Source of the DNA: Rhopalosiphum padi | Taxonomy: Eukaryota > Arthropoda > Insecta > Hemiptera > Aphididae | DNA: 64,000 bases | Direction: 5' to 3' | Assembly: GCF_020882245.1 (NCBI RefSeq) | Contig: NC_083598.1 | Span: forward strand, 50,009,858-50,073,857 | Shown here: positions 50,871 to 63,336 of the stretch, piece after piece | Layout of the letters: every line of letters begins with the position of its first letter | Position numbering within the stretch: position 1 is the first letter of the stretch | Made by a program: the position numbers and the translations under genes | Notes under the pieces: generated by a model | Seen by the model: only the letters and a program-made list of their open reading frames with translations | Database searches by the model: none | What the model was told of the DNA's origin: nothing

Positions 50871-51018
50871 CATACTCACATTTATTATACGAGTATAAAA
50901 TGCGTGTCCCAGTGACGGTAGAAGCATTTATTATAACATTTAAAATTGCATTGTTGTATAAAGAGGTCCTCCTTAGCATTACGCATAATAAGTATTATTA
51001 TACATGATTAAACTTTGA

Positions 51019-51210
51019 AAGTTTTCAAGACATGATACATACAATTTCCGCGAACGACTTATACTTTTGGACCATGGCTTAAAATCCCAAAATGTGATTT
51101 ATTTAGTACCAATTTACACATCATTCCTTGCTGACTATATGTTAGTCGAGCGTGAAGCGATCGACCTGATAGAGTGCACCCTTCATCCACCATTGAAATC
51201 TATGCATTAG
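51019..51210 (+). other. Open segment without start codon, protein-like (weak)
   Basis: The plus strand stays open for 63 codons to TAG at 51208-51210. The end reads LADYMLVEREAIDLIECTLH then PPLKSMH, unusually balanced for this AT-rich area. No acceptor stands out. The opposite strand is also open with an ATG reading MVDEGCTLSGRSLHARL. It may be a gene or transposon fossil, strand uncertain. Confidence 0.15.
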
Positions 51211-54100
51211 GTTTATTCTTGTTCTAGAAAAATGTACTTACAACAGAAGAAGGTGGTTATTATCATTTATTTTTTCGTTACATTGACCACGGACTATAAG
51301 ATAAGTTCTGTTTTTTTAGTCCGCGATTAAAACTTACAAGTGGATATCCTGCAGAGAACCCCGGTGAAATAGCCAACTGTTGCAATGCAGCAACCCTAAT
51401 CAGTTTATATTCATATATGTGGGTACTAGGTAGCGATTTTAAGAACACGTGAAATATTGGTGTGGAATCACAAGACTCGTGTTGGTAATTTTATTTATAA
51501 ATTAAAAACTAAAATTAATTTATTACCAATGTACCTACTTTTAATAATATTTCAAAGAAAAATGCTAATATTAGGATGTTACCTAATTCATACGTCATAA
51601 AATATAAATCTTTGATTTTTCCAACAACAAACAAATCAAATTGACATTATCGGGAATAAAATATAAGTTTTTAACATTATTAATCCCCCTGCCCCAATGC
51701 CCAAGACAAACACCGTGACAGCATGATTTTCATTTTTGGAACTGCCCGCGTGAACATGTCCGACAGCCGCGACGTCTCGGACACGAGGATTACTATTAAT
51801 ATTATTATTATTATATTCTGTATTCACAAACGATATATATATAATACGTACGGACACGCGTCGTCGTCATTAGTCATTACTCATTATAGTCTCGCCACGC
51901 AACACTGCACCGTCGGGAACGACGACGAATTGTATATTATTATATTTTATTATACGACGTTGAGTACAAGAAGACGGATTGAATAGGCAGCAGCTGCAGC
52001 AATATAAAAAAAGCTATACACATCCGAAAGAAAAGTAACGAACTTGCAGCGTCGTTCGTGTACAAGAGAGTCAACCGCGGGATATAAAAGGATTACGGTG
52101 CGCGGATGAGGAAGGGGAGAAAAAAACGTACCTATTATATACGAATGAAATCTATTTAGTATTTATATACATCAGTTCCACGACACCACCACCCGATAGT
52201 CGACCGAAAGAGAGACTTTAAAATACAAAACGTGCGCTTAAAATTCACCCCCTTTCGGTATACGCTTATATAACACGCGTGTGGGGGACGGGTGACAATT
52301 ACCGACGCACAATGCGATAAGAACTGCACAGCTCACGCAACGCCTTGTACACGTATTATATATTTTAATAGTGTAATGTGTATATACGTAAACGGAACTT
52401 ATGGGACTTATGGGTACACGACCTTGCACGCGCTCACAACTATAATATAGTATATACATTTTCGCGCTATACAGAGTGGTTGTAAAATCAACACCGAAGT
52501 GTCCCGCCAGAGCACGATGTGTAGATTTCCGATACCATGCTGCAGACAGATCCCGATGGTCGGTCTACTTTGATTTTCATTAAGTAAATTTCCGAACAAG
52601 ATCAAAGTATTTATATGTACCTATATACTGCCATACTGGAGACTTGTACAACATAAACGTCGAGTACCCAAAATAAAGTCATGTTTAACATTTTTTAGTA
52701 CGTTCTAATAGTTTATAACTTTTGATGACTGCAGTTGGCATGGTAGATATCAGATGGACTTCTGCGCGTGATAGATGCAAAAATTATCTTGTAATTCGAT
52801 AAAAAATTACTGGTGTTCGCAAACAAATAATTAAAAATGTTAACACAAGTATACGCCGTATGTCGTAGTGTTATAGCAGGGATAACGAAATCGGTGCCCA
52901 AACAAGTTATTACTTTTCGAGTAAAAATTGATTGTGATGCTCAAACGACTTATGCTTCAGCAGCGTAGAAGGCGCAACTAGGGGAGCGCCACCCGGCGTA
53001 GCGGATGAATAAATTCCATTATATATTTAGCTTTTGTTTTGACGCGTGCGAATGTAACTCGACAACAACACACTTATCCGAAAAGTAAAATATATATTAT
53101 ATTGCCGAGAAGACTTGTGTATATGATATAATACCCTCGACACTTTGTATATACGTAAATATATAGGTACACTACAAAAACGAGAGGCGAAAAATGGAAT
53201 TCGCTGTTTTAGAATTGCGTTACACGCGATAAAACTAACCAAGCCGTTTTCCTTCTATGCTCGTCTACGAAAACACGTTAAAAAGTAAACGAGAGTGCGT
53301 GTCCAATTACAAGTTTTCTTGAGTCGTTGCACTGGATGAGCGCGTATAAAACCTACGCTTGATACCACTTATTATTATACGGAAACTAAACGAGAAAAAA
53401 TCAATTTAGATGTTGGCAACCCCCGCCAAAACCAAAAGCATTATATTATTTTGTTTCCTATTATTATTATTATTATTTTTCTTATTATATATTGTTTTCC
53501 AGATTTCAATTTTTGACCGTTTATATATATTATACCTACATATGGGTAGGGCGCCATGAATATTATAATAACAATAACCCTCTGACGGTACGCAGTTGAC
53601 TATAAACGCAGTAATATAAATCAAAAACGGTAAGGCCACTGCTTCTACCTATAGGTACCAATATATAAATACAACAATCGACGTTCTCGTTAAATTGGGT
53701 GGTTATATGGTGGACGATGACGATAACGGGTATACACATTCCAGTACTAAAATATTTAAATCGTTTTCCCAAGTCCCGACGATTTCTGGTGCTTATATTA
53801 TCTTATACGCCACGTACATTGACGCGTATAAACGTTCAGATTTTCGGTTAATAGGTTCTACAACCCTGTTTGAAAAAATGTACGAAAAACATGAATAGCG
53901 CTTATGAGAACGTATTTAATTTACTGCGAGTAACCGGAAGTCAGTACCCCGTAATGAACATTCGTGATTTACATATAGTTTCTGTGTCACGTGAAAATGA
54001 ATAATAACACGCGCCGACTTACGTTATATAGGTAGGTGGGAACGCTGTACATTATACACTTAGCGGTTTATCGAAAAATGCCATAACACTAAACCCGAAT
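51211..54100. other. Non-coding DNA with transposon fragments
   Basis: A CGGACTA...TAGTCCG hairpin at 51291-51323 looks like a transposon terminus. The patch 52460-52580 begins near ATACAGAGTGGTTGTAAAAT and may be another transposon end. Frames at 51636-51986, 52238-52605 and 53406-53898 show no domains or credible splice structure. Confidence 0.4.
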
Positions 54101-54706
54101 ACGTGGTGATTCTTTAAAGGCATATGTTACTCACATTATCAAGAAAAGTTTTAACATTTTGGAGAATAATTTTTTTTCACATAATTCATATCGTTATAAA
54201 ACAAAAATACATTTTTTACAATTTTTATAAGTTTTTACTTTTATTTTAATAGTAGCATACATAATTTAATTCAAATTACCAAGTATAATACTATCTATAA
54301 ATAAATACTTTAATATCTATTTAAAAATGGCATTTCGAACGACTAACCATAATAATATGGTTATAATAAGGTAAATCTTCAAGTTAATATAATATATTAT
54401 GAACGAAGTGGAGTAACACATCCGAGGTACCCAGTAAACTGTTAACCCACTCCACTCATCTAAACTTTAAGTATTTAAAACCAATTAACTACTCGTTCGA
54501 AATTCGATTTTTAAACATTGAAATTCTCAACGTAGGTATGCTATTCAAGAAAATTAAAATTAAAATTAAAAGTTTATCATTATAAAAATAATGATATTTT
54601 TTTTCAAAAGTGTTATTTTGTAATGACGTAAATAAAATATTTTCAAAAAAATTCATACTTTTCGAAATAATGAGTATTTACTTTTAAATTAATCACTTAG
54701 TATACG
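54101..54706. mobile_element. Non-autonomous TIR element, GGTGATTCA family, copy 7
   Basis: The left end reads GTGGTGATTCTTTAAAGGCA. The right end in reverse reads TATACTAAGTGATTAATTTA. The interior has the family word ACTACTCGTTCGAAATTCGA. Its left 120 bp are clearly related to the sequence starting at 59473, defining a subfamily. No coding capacity. Confidence 0.55.
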
Positions 54707-55162
54707 GCATGCGATATTACACTGTAATTGTACAAATAATATAGTATTATACGAAAAAAAAAAGATTTCACTAAACGGATGCGACGTGTATAGATATAAA
54801 AGTATAGTATTAAAACGCGATATATAAAGCAATACATAGCATATATATATTAAGACTAAGAAATAAATCGAAAATGCGTCCAAGAAAAAAATGCAATTTA
54901 CCGTAGCGCGATATTATGTCCTAGGTTTACTCCCCACCCACGCAGTTATATATATATATATGGAAGGTACAAAAACGTTTCTCTATATTGCTTCTCTACT
55001 TTTTTTTTTTTTTACTTTTGAATCAACTTTTAACGAATTCAGTTCACATGTGGCGCCTGTTTATTTTTCACTTTTTTTCACCATTCCGTGCAAAGAATGT
55101 TTAGTTTGAGCTCAACATCGATCTATACGGTAATAAACGTATATATATAGGAGTATACACGA

Positions 55163-55198
<36 letters not shown>

Positions 55199-58100
55199 AA
55201 ACAACAACGCACAACGCGACACGATGTCTGATAACCACCAATTTTAAAACGAAAAAGACCTATAATTATATTTGTACACGCGTTAATTGCGTCGGACAAC
55301 GAGAAAAGAAACACTGCCATACAAACACGGCTTAAGGGAATACTCCACCCCGTGTCATAACGAGAAAAATGATTTCCGACAATAAATGTATGGTAATTTT
55401 TTAACGTGGTAAAGTAATTATGTATGCGTTAATGAACCGAAAGCAATAAGTGATTAATGATTTAACATATGGCTTAAATACTATTAGATTCAATTTGCAG
55501 ACTACGCAATATGGAATTTGTACTTAACCTAATCACAAAATTCGACAAATCAAAGTGAGTTTAGGATAATAAGTTCGGAGCGCTAATTACAGTGGTACAA
55601 CTATAAACAGTCGTGTTATTGGGGGATGGGGAGATTGTCGCAGGTGACATTTTTTAGGAACTATTTGGGAGCTATATTTGTACGCATGCTTAGCAAAGCA
55701 CACTCATATATAATTCGCTATTTATTTTTTTTTTTTATAAAAAATGTAAAATGTAATTATTTAATTATATTATAAGTAGGTATTTAAATCGATTTAAAAA
55801 ATATAAGTAAACATGGTATAATAATAAAATTCATATTTATCTAATATGTATTGTGCAGTTGATATAATGATGGTGTACAAAGAAAAAAATGAAAGTATAC
55901 ATAAATTATTCTATACAAATCGACCAAGTAAATGCACCACGATTGGGAAATGTTATTGTTGGAAATAATATTTTTAGATGTAATCAGATTGTAAAAATGT
56001 ATTCCAAGACAAATATTTGTGCTGCACACATTAAAATTAAATGTCAAATGTCACCCTCTCCCATTCGTCTAGCAACACATCTTCACTCAGGACCCCTTTC
56101 CGAGAAGAACAACAAATAATATTTACCTATAGAGCAACGAAATCCTAAACATGCCACTGCAGGTTACGCATAAATCTGTGACTTGAGTTGGGTCTAAAGG
56201 ACAAATGTCACTTTTCGACCGAATTGGGTTAAATGTTTTTCTCGTACTACAAGGGCGTAATTCTGTAATAAATGGTAGTCGAGATGATATAAGCCATAAG
56301 GCCACGAGGGCGACTACATAACACAATCAATTAATAGTATTTCCGTAAAGTGACTAATTCAATAATTAAAATATAATTATTTCCGAATGTTAAAAAAAAT
56401 TCCAAAAAAAAAGCCTTAATATAAAATATGGTAAAAACTAAAAACCCTCGTTATAAGAAAATAAAAGGTCCGAAAGGCGAAAACCCATCCCAATAAAAGT
56501 TAAAAACAATAAACAAATGCAGAATACAAATTTCAGCTATAGGTAGGTAATTTTATATTACATAATAAGTAATGTATAGTAAGCCATATCGTCGGTTAAC
56601 AATACTCTCGAATTATTTTTGATTTATACACATTTATTAAACTCTTTTTTAAAAAAAAAATTTGTATTATTTAAATAATATTTAAATTTATCTATATACA
56701 ATTGGCGATGACTTTGTAGAAAAAGTCACTATTTTTAGCTCATAAAATATGTTTTTCTTTGTGCAAAGTTTGAATTAGGTACATGTTAATTCAATTTTAA
56801 AACTTTTCATTTTTTAACATTTATGATTTTTTTTTTTTTTGATTTTTCTAGGTAATTCTTGATCTATTTATTAGTACATCGTGCTTTTAATAATTTTTGC
56901 CAATTAAAACATTATAAACACATTTCAAATTATTGTTTAACTTCGTTTTCTGTACGCACGATACATTTTAATTAATAATAACTTTCAAATATTTTACACT
57001 TGATATATTTTATTTTTTTTTTTTTTTTTAATTATGATTATTTTTATACTATACTTATACTTCTATAGGTGCATTATTTACTGACTTTTAGGACATTTAA
57101 ATGCATTTATATATAAGGTTTTTTAGTACGCAATTTTAACTTTTAAGTATTTTTTTAATGCATCCAATGCACAATCAAAATGATAATATTATGCATTTAT
57201 GGAGATTGCAGCTATACTTGTATTACATAATATAACATAGCTTCATTTACTTAATAATTATTTGCTAAGGGGCTTTATATTCCAGGACCTTTTTTTCCTA
57301 GATCCGTGCATAATAATATTATACGATGTAGTAATACGAATCGTATACGAACTTTTTATATATCGAACGACTATGTATTAAATCGCTATTATATGGACGT
57401 CGCAAACATCGGGTGTTTTATATAGTTTATTGCAACAACGCAATTTAGCAAGCGAGTTCCGCGTTAGATTACAATAATAATATTATAGACGCTCGATGTC
57501 GGATTCAAATAGATTATATAGGTACGTGCTCGAAGTCGCGTTTTCGGCACAGTAAATCGTTTTCCCGGCTCACATAATACACGTGTTGCAGTTGTGTGTA
57601 CGCGCAATGTATCATATCACCGCCGATATATATAATATTATATTTGAATCACCCAATTAATAAAAAAAAAAAAATGCAGTTACGCGCGTATGCGACGCGT
57701 TACGTATACAAGGTGGTTCAAATGTCTCCATCCGATTACAAATTTGATATTGTTCGGTGACCATAAATCGTAGGCAAATCACCTATGTATGTATAAAAAT
57801 GTAAAGATACGACAGTCGTATCTGTTTTTTGTTAACTTTTTTCATTTTCGTTGCTGATAAACGCATCTTGTAATGTGCGTTTATAATAATGGTTAATAAT
57901 GGTTATAACGGACAGCAGTTCGTTATACATAGGGTCGAGATGAACAATATGCAAGATGGCCTGCTCAGGCAATCTCATTAAAACTTTATTATTTTCAGAA
58001 TATTTTTTACTTTGTTCTACAACTGCATTTTTATTTTTTTTAATAAATATTAATATTTGAAATTGAATGAAGACTTCTTAATCACCCTCTCACTGTATTA

Positions 58101-58202
58101 ATATATCGAATATAATGCATTGCAGCTTTGCACAGGATGTATATCTGGAAGATATGTAATATTCCAAGGTATTTAAATGTATTTGCATTATAGATAATGT
58201 AT
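54707..58202. other. Non-coding DNA with AT microsatellite and one candidate exon
   Basis: An (AT)n run lies at 55163-55195. The only coding-like piece is 56127-56262, listed separately. The small plus ATG frame 55889-56119 (76 codons) partly overlaps it antisense and is not recognised. A CpG-richer patch at 57300-57720 shows no frame of interest. Confidence 0.4.
56127..56262 (-). CDS. Candidate internal exon, unrecognised
   Basis: On the minus strand a good acceptor (CATTTATTACAG) and donor (AG before GTAAAT) bound 136 nt open in one frame. It reads RPCSTRKTFNPIRSKSDICP, then LDPTQVTDLCVTCSGMF. Four cysteines, including a C-x-x-C, and balanced codon use are coding-like. No family assigned. 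It is on the same strand as Trim9, upstream of it, but the cysteine/histidine spacing does not fit a RING or B-box as far as I can see. It may be an exon of a nested gene or a fossil. Confidence 0.27.
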
Positions 58203-58520
58203 ACAGGTTGATTCACCAATCATTATGCTCATCATCATTTTTTTTCAGCGCACCTACTGGAATTTATTCAAATTCTATATTTTTAAATGTTTAAGCATAC
58301 TTCGGAAAATTACCATATTTGTATGCCATTAAAATTCTTCATATAATAATATAAATTGTTCTTTTTTTCCAAATGAGAACCAACATTCTAATCTGTAGTA
58401 AATTTCTAAACAGAAGATTTATTAAAATATTGTATCTAATTAAATAAATCGAAAATAGAACAAGTAGTTTTTGAGTAATTAAACTTAATATACCTACTAA
58501 AGATAATTGGTCCAATTGAA
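58203..58520. mobile_element. Transposon-family left end, partner not found
   Basis: ACAGGTTGATTCACCAATCA begins a segment with the family word in reverse orientation (ACAAGTAGTTTTTGAGTAAT near 58460). I could not identify the other end, so the right boundary given is only where resemblance fades. Confidence 0.3.
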
Positions 58521-59472
58521 TGACTAAACATTTATAGTAATTAATATTTAATCCTAATAAAATTTAATAGTTTGTAAAAACTGTTGGAATATGTTTGGGA
58601 ATATAACTGAAATATTTATACAAGTAATTTTTTTTTCCTAAAAAAGTCTCATCAGATTCCTAATGAACTTATATTACTTATAATTTATGGTAAAAAAATG
58701 TACACATTATTTGAGAATATATTCCGGGAATATTGCTTCACTTTTAAATACCAGGAATCTATATCTACCCCCACTAGGTATATAAATATACAATTTTTAA
58801 ACATCTGCATATACCGGATATCATAGGTATACCACATAGCAGTGCTAGTTTCGATTCAAATTCAAACAATAACAATGGGTACGAAAAAAGCTACTGTTAA
58901 ACCAACCGCTGCAGGGAAGAAAATGTAAAATATTTTTATTTTTTGAATAGTACCAACAACGTACGTGCCCATAATGTCGGCTTTGGCCACATCTATACTT
59001 ATGCATATTGCAGAATAAAATAATATTTAATATTATATAAGTACCTGCGCGTTCGAAATACAAACGATGATAACGACGGCTTTATAAATAATATCATACG
59101 ATATAAACCGGCTGCGTTTATTATGTAGGTATTGTATATTATTATATCGTACTCACTGCTCTTTACGAAATTAAAGCGCATCTTTTCTCGTCCGTACGTT
59201 CCGGGGACGTTTATAACTGTATTGGGATAATATATACATATACGCGGCTCAGCCACCCTCCTTCACAGCCACACAAAACGTCCTAAACTTACGACAATAA
59301 AACGCAGTCACGGGAAAATACTCGGGGCCGTTTTAAACACTCCGTCGCATACACCGCACACGCGCGCATCGTATACATAATAATATATAACTTGAAGGTG
59401 CCTCCTATTTACACGACCAAGTGCCGAAGTATTATATTTTATAAATTATGTATATTATTTATAATAAACAAG
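58521..59472. other. Non-coding DNA with a weak exon-like segment
   Basis: On the minus strand 59256-59154 reads YPNTVINVPGTYGREKMRFN up to a donor-like GTGAGT at 59156-59151, but without a start codon, acceptor or family match. I list it here and not as a gene. Confidence 0.3.
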
Positions 59473-59820
59473 ACGGTGATTCATTTAAAGGTAAAAGCTC
59501 CTACATTTTTAAAAAATATTAACGTTTTGGGAAAAGTGTTTATAAATTTATTTTTCGACGTGTTGTAATGTTAATACAAAATGATAAAACACTTTTTTAA
59601 TGTTATTTTTTTTACGTTTTCAAACGATGTTTTATAGCAACAAATATCACAAATATATCACTGATTCTTTTTAAAAATCGTCAAACTTATACTACGATAA
59701 AGTATTCAAAATCCTATTTTACTTTGTGTACCTACAGTCATCTTGCCTCGTGATCTACTATGTAATAACATATACAACCCCACCCCCTTACTCCACATTA
59801 CTTACATACTAAATAGTCAC
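59473..59820. mobile_element. Transposon copy related to 54101-54706 (partial)
   Basis: The left end ACGGTGATTCATTTAAAGGT and the following region with TTAACGTTTTGGGAAAA parallel copy 7 (TTAACATTTTGGAGAA). The right boundary is uncertain. Confidence 0.4.
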
Positions 59821-59877
59821 TACTCGCATGACGAGTGTAATATAGTATAATACCTATATATATTATATAAAGCGTAA

Positions 59878-59985
59878 ATGGACTACGAATCGTTAAAGAA
59901 CGAACGATACGGTGGAGACAACGTCATCGACGTGCCCGAATCCGTTACGGAAACGCTTTCTCGGATGAAAATCGAACTCAAATGT
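59878..59985 (+). CDS. Candidate first coding exon of an unrecognised gene
   Basis: An ATG at 59878 directly follows an in-frame TAA and opens 36 codons in clearly coding-like composition. They read MDYESLKNERYGGDNVIDVP, then ESVTETLSRMKIELKC, and end exactly at a consensus donor TGT before GTAAGT (phase 0). The acidic/polar sequence has no signal peptide or membrane segment. I do not recognise the protein. Possible continuations on the same strand are 61264-61357, 61661-61690, 61871-61996 and 63281-63336, but the chain is not secure. It is opposite in strand to Trim9, so it is either a nested gene or a neighbour running out of the window. Confidence 0.42.
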
Positions 59986-61263
59986 GTAAGTCATATCATA
60001 AATTCATAATACACTATACTGTATTATATTGTACGGACGACGATTTGGTAGTACGGCGAAGCACTGTGGACGACGATTTATGCGGGAGTTCGCGATCGTG
60101 CGTGTATACAGGTGAAATCAATGATCGCAATCGTTTTTCACGCGTTTCCCCCGGAGAAATATATAATATTCAATGTACATATGGCGGACAATATTATGTA
60201 CAGATAAAATAGGAAGTCGGAACACTCAAAACCCAGGACGGAAGAGGGGGTGAAACAAAAACTCCGATTCCGGCGGCGCGCTGCAGCAGCAGAGTAGAGA
60301 TAAGTAATCGGGAGAAAGCGCCACGCGTATTATAATAATAACGCACAATGATGATATAATAATAATAAAAATAAATATATAAAACGAAAAACCGGAAAAA
60401 ACAATTCGTCGGGCCCATAGTTTTTTTTCTATGATATATATACTCGTAAAATGCAATCGTATTGTACGCGATCCTCGCAGTCCGTAAATTATTATACATT
60501 ATTATATTCTTTTTCCGGTTCGCCACGAAAAACGTGCTTGACGACGCGTCCGTCCAAACGAAAACGCGACACTAATATTGTTGCTGCAATTGTCGTTGTC
60601 ATTATTATTATTATTATTATTAGTTTTTTTTTTAACATGAACTTCCAGTAGTTAGCACGATTATGCATTTTCATCTGCTGTTTAGTTTTCAAAATTTACA
60701 CAACATTCGGACACTATATCCCTAAAAAGATACCACGTTTGGGTATCGTTCGTTTCGACAAAACGAAAAAACCTTTTTAAACAAGTATAATGCAAGCAAT
60801 GTATGGCATATTATAATTATATTAAACTATTATAGCCTATAGGTATTAATAATATTTACAATAATTCATAATACATGAAAAACGTGTTACTTTCGTCTAT
60901 TATACATATACTAAATCGTTAAAATAATAATAATTTTAAAAATATTAGAAAATTATAGATGGATTTTTGATATTGCACTTTATCACAGTCCACTACCACT
61001 ACAATTCTTGGTGTACTAAGTCCTTTTCACAACCACCACGTTTAACGTATGGTAAGTTCGTGGCGTTTTTCGATTTACATTGTTGAAGTTCGTAGGTACG
61101 CGCCCCGCTGTCGGCATAACACATTTACGACTTTTAGTTTTAATTTATATTCATAATATATAACTTCTAACTTATATAAAACTTACATTAAAATGTTATA
61201 TATATTTTTACGTACATAAAAACCTACATATATTTTTATTATGACTAATTAAATACTCACAAG

Positions 61264-61357
61264 GCCAAACGCATTATGATATCAGAAAAAATAGTGCTCA
61301 AACGAGTCGAATATTATGATAAAATACCCAAAAGTGCTATAGCCCGAGAAATCTATT
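61264..61357 (+). CDS. Candidate internal exon (possible continuation of 59878 gene)
   Basis: After a weak acceptor (ACTCACAAG) a phase-0 segment reads AKRIMISEKIVLKRVEYYDK, then IPKSAIAREIY, and ends one base into a codon at a consensus donor, T before GTAAGT. The phase at the left fits the 59878-59985 exon. The phase at the right fits 63281-63336. An ATG at 61276 could also be a start. No family recognised. Confidence 0.28.
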
Positions 61358-61660
61358 GTAAGTATACAACAAATTTTCAGCCCTCTCCCCATCATATCAC
61401 ACATACATACATAAAGAACAAAATCCTAGCTATACCGCTGTCTTTAAATTATTTTTGTTCAAAACATCCGATAACATATTATTATAGTATAATACGAGTA
61501 CACCAACTATTTTACTTTTTTCCATAATAAGCTATCTAGGTATACTTGATAAAATCTAAAAAATATGAATATTTTCATAACTCTTTCCTAATTTGCGAGG
61601 AAATAATGAATCAACTTGTACTACGTGATGTACCTACCTATATGTTCCATTTTCTTACAG

Positions 61661-61690
61661 ATTCCAGCTTTCAGCTTGACGGCGGGGCCC
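61661..61690 (+). CDS. Candidate tiny exon (alternative continuation, weak)
   Basis: TTTTCTTACAG is a strong acceptor. Thirty bases reading IPAFSLTAGP end at CCC before GTAATT. In phase 0 this would join 59878-59985 to the segment at 61871. Without the donor the frame reads on to a stop near 61767. It is speculative and mutually exclusive with the 61264-63336 chain. Confidence 0.15.
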
Positions 61691-61789
61691 GTAATTCCGA
61701 GGAAAGAAACAGTAATGGAATATGGGGTTGAAACGATTGTCGCCGTGTTATGTATAGACACAAATAATATATTATAATTATATACTCGA

Positions 61790-61996
61790 ATGCGACCGAC
61801 TCGTCACCACCGTATGTTACCACTAATACCACCCATCATATTATTATTATTATTATTATTTATACTGCAGGCGAAACCGAAAATAGAAATCGTACCACAG
61901 GCAACGGACACGGTCGGTCGGTTGCATGAAACAACCCTTCAATTATATCGTCGCGTTCAGTCATCAGCATATTATTATATTATATATTTAAAATAA
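61790..61996 (+). CDS. ORF with poly-Leu hydrophobic start, or exon from 61871 (weak)
   Basis: An ATG at 61790 (another at 61814) runs through a (TTA)n microsatellite that encodes a poly-leucine core, giving what looks like a signal peptide ending ILQA, then KPKIEIVPQATDTVGRLHET and TLQLYRRVQSS, and a stop at 61994. Alternatively the (TTA)n tract with CTGCAG is a splice acceptor and only the part from 61871 is exonic. Either way the segment after 61871 is more coding-like than its flanks. Confidence 0.2.
   Translation: MRPTRHHRMLPLIPPIILLLLLLFILQAKPKIEIVPQATDTVGRLHETTLQLYRRVQSSAYYYIIYLK
61840..61861. repeat. (ATT)n microsatellite
   Basis: A short trinucleotide run that produces the poly-leucine reading in the overlapping frame. 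Similar runs lie near 60600-60620 and 62196-62221. Confidence 0.9.
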
Positions 61997-63280
61997 AGCT
62001 GACCGAACACAATAATACCGGAAATAAACAAAAACGTATGGAGAAAAGGAGAAAATATAACGATTTTGTCATTTTTAGCGACACAAAATTCCTTCATGGG
62101 CCTTCCTCCTACCTTTCTTTATTCCTTCCTTCCTTACTTTCTTATTAACTTGTTTAATATTATTTCCTCTACCGACGTATAATCTTATTGTTATTGTTAT
62201 TATTATTATTATTATTATTATCACCATAATCGCAGTGTACTAGTCGAAAATAATTATAAGTAGAGGAACTTAACTAACAATTTAAAACTGCGTTTCAAAT
62301 GTAAAGTAATTGCATGCAGACTCACTATATTATATAGTCACAACACAGATAATTCCAATACACAATATAATTATACTACCTGCAGTACTTCTAACAAAAC
62401 ATTAAAAGAAAGGTTTTTTAAGTTATATTAGTTCAGTCACAACTCACAACAATGATTTTGTTTCAACTAAAATAATGTACTTATTAACTATACTTTCAAA
62501 AACGGACAAATAATATTTTAATTAAAACATGGTGGATTATATTATAATAATATAAATATTGATGTTTAAAAGATTACATAAAAATATTGTTCCGATCTCG
62601 TCGTTACTATTAAAAATTATAAAGACGTATATTTCATGATCGTTGTTGAATATCTTTTGTAATACAATTTCACGAAATTCATGTTTGTTTTCAGTCCACC
62701 TGCTTCTTATTCTTCTGCCCCACCCCTAGGTTAAACGAACCAATTCCATTACGAGCACTGATTATTATCATTATTAACATCTTACTCGACTCGGCGACCG
62801 TCTCTATATAGTGTGTACAATATCGAATTTCATGCACAAATCACACAGGCAAAGGAGAACAGCCGGTATAGGTATTTTCTTCACGACAACTTGTATAATA
62901 ATATACGCCCTCCAAAAATAAACACGAAACGACGAAACACTTCACACTTCGATCGTCTCTCCGCTGCGGCAACGTCGGAATTTTCAACACGTATATTATT
63001 ATATAAGGTTATGTAGCCGTATTTTAAATTATAATATTATTTTCTTCCTCGATAGGTATAAGTACAGTACATATACCGCAGATCAAGACGCGTCGAAAAC
63101 AGAATTGTATACATAAATACGTATACGTATGAGTACATTGTTTATTTTTTTCATTTCATCGTTGGTGCTCGTTTTAATATTATGTATCTTTTAGGCTTTT
63201 GTGCTATGTAATAATTAATAATCAATAATAATAATTTATGTTTGAGTTACATAAAATGTATTTTTTTTTTTTTTTTTTAG
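61997..63280. other. Non-coding DNA
   Basis: AT-rich with (TTA)n near 62196-62221 and a TTCCTTCCTTCC run near 62123. The frame at 62813-63016 has no recognisable features. Confidence 0.45.
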
Positions 63281-63336
63281 TTCGTGCAAATCTATCACGA
63301 TCTAATAAAGATGGTTTAAAATTACTATCGTTGTGA
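63281..63336 (+). CDS. Candidate terminal exon (weak)
   Basis: An 18-base T tract ending TTTAG is an excellent acceptor. Entered in phase 1 the exon reads RANLSRSNKDGLKLLSL and stops at 63334-63336. Entered in phase 0 it reads FVQIYHDLIKMV and stops at 63317-63319. The phase-1 version fits the donor at 61357. No family recognised. Confidence 0.22.

Noticed and set aside
50716..50979. MYVC-repeat protein
   Set aside because: A reading of the (CATA)n microsatellite.
53707..53898. 63-codon plus frame from ATG 53707 with an acidic DDDD start
   Set aside because: No splice sites, no codon bias distinct from the flanks and no family resemblance.
57710..57740. tRNA B-box-like GGTTCAAATGTCTCC
   Set aside because: No matching A box or cloverleaf could be built around it; it looks like a transposon end (ACAAGGTGGTTCAAATG).
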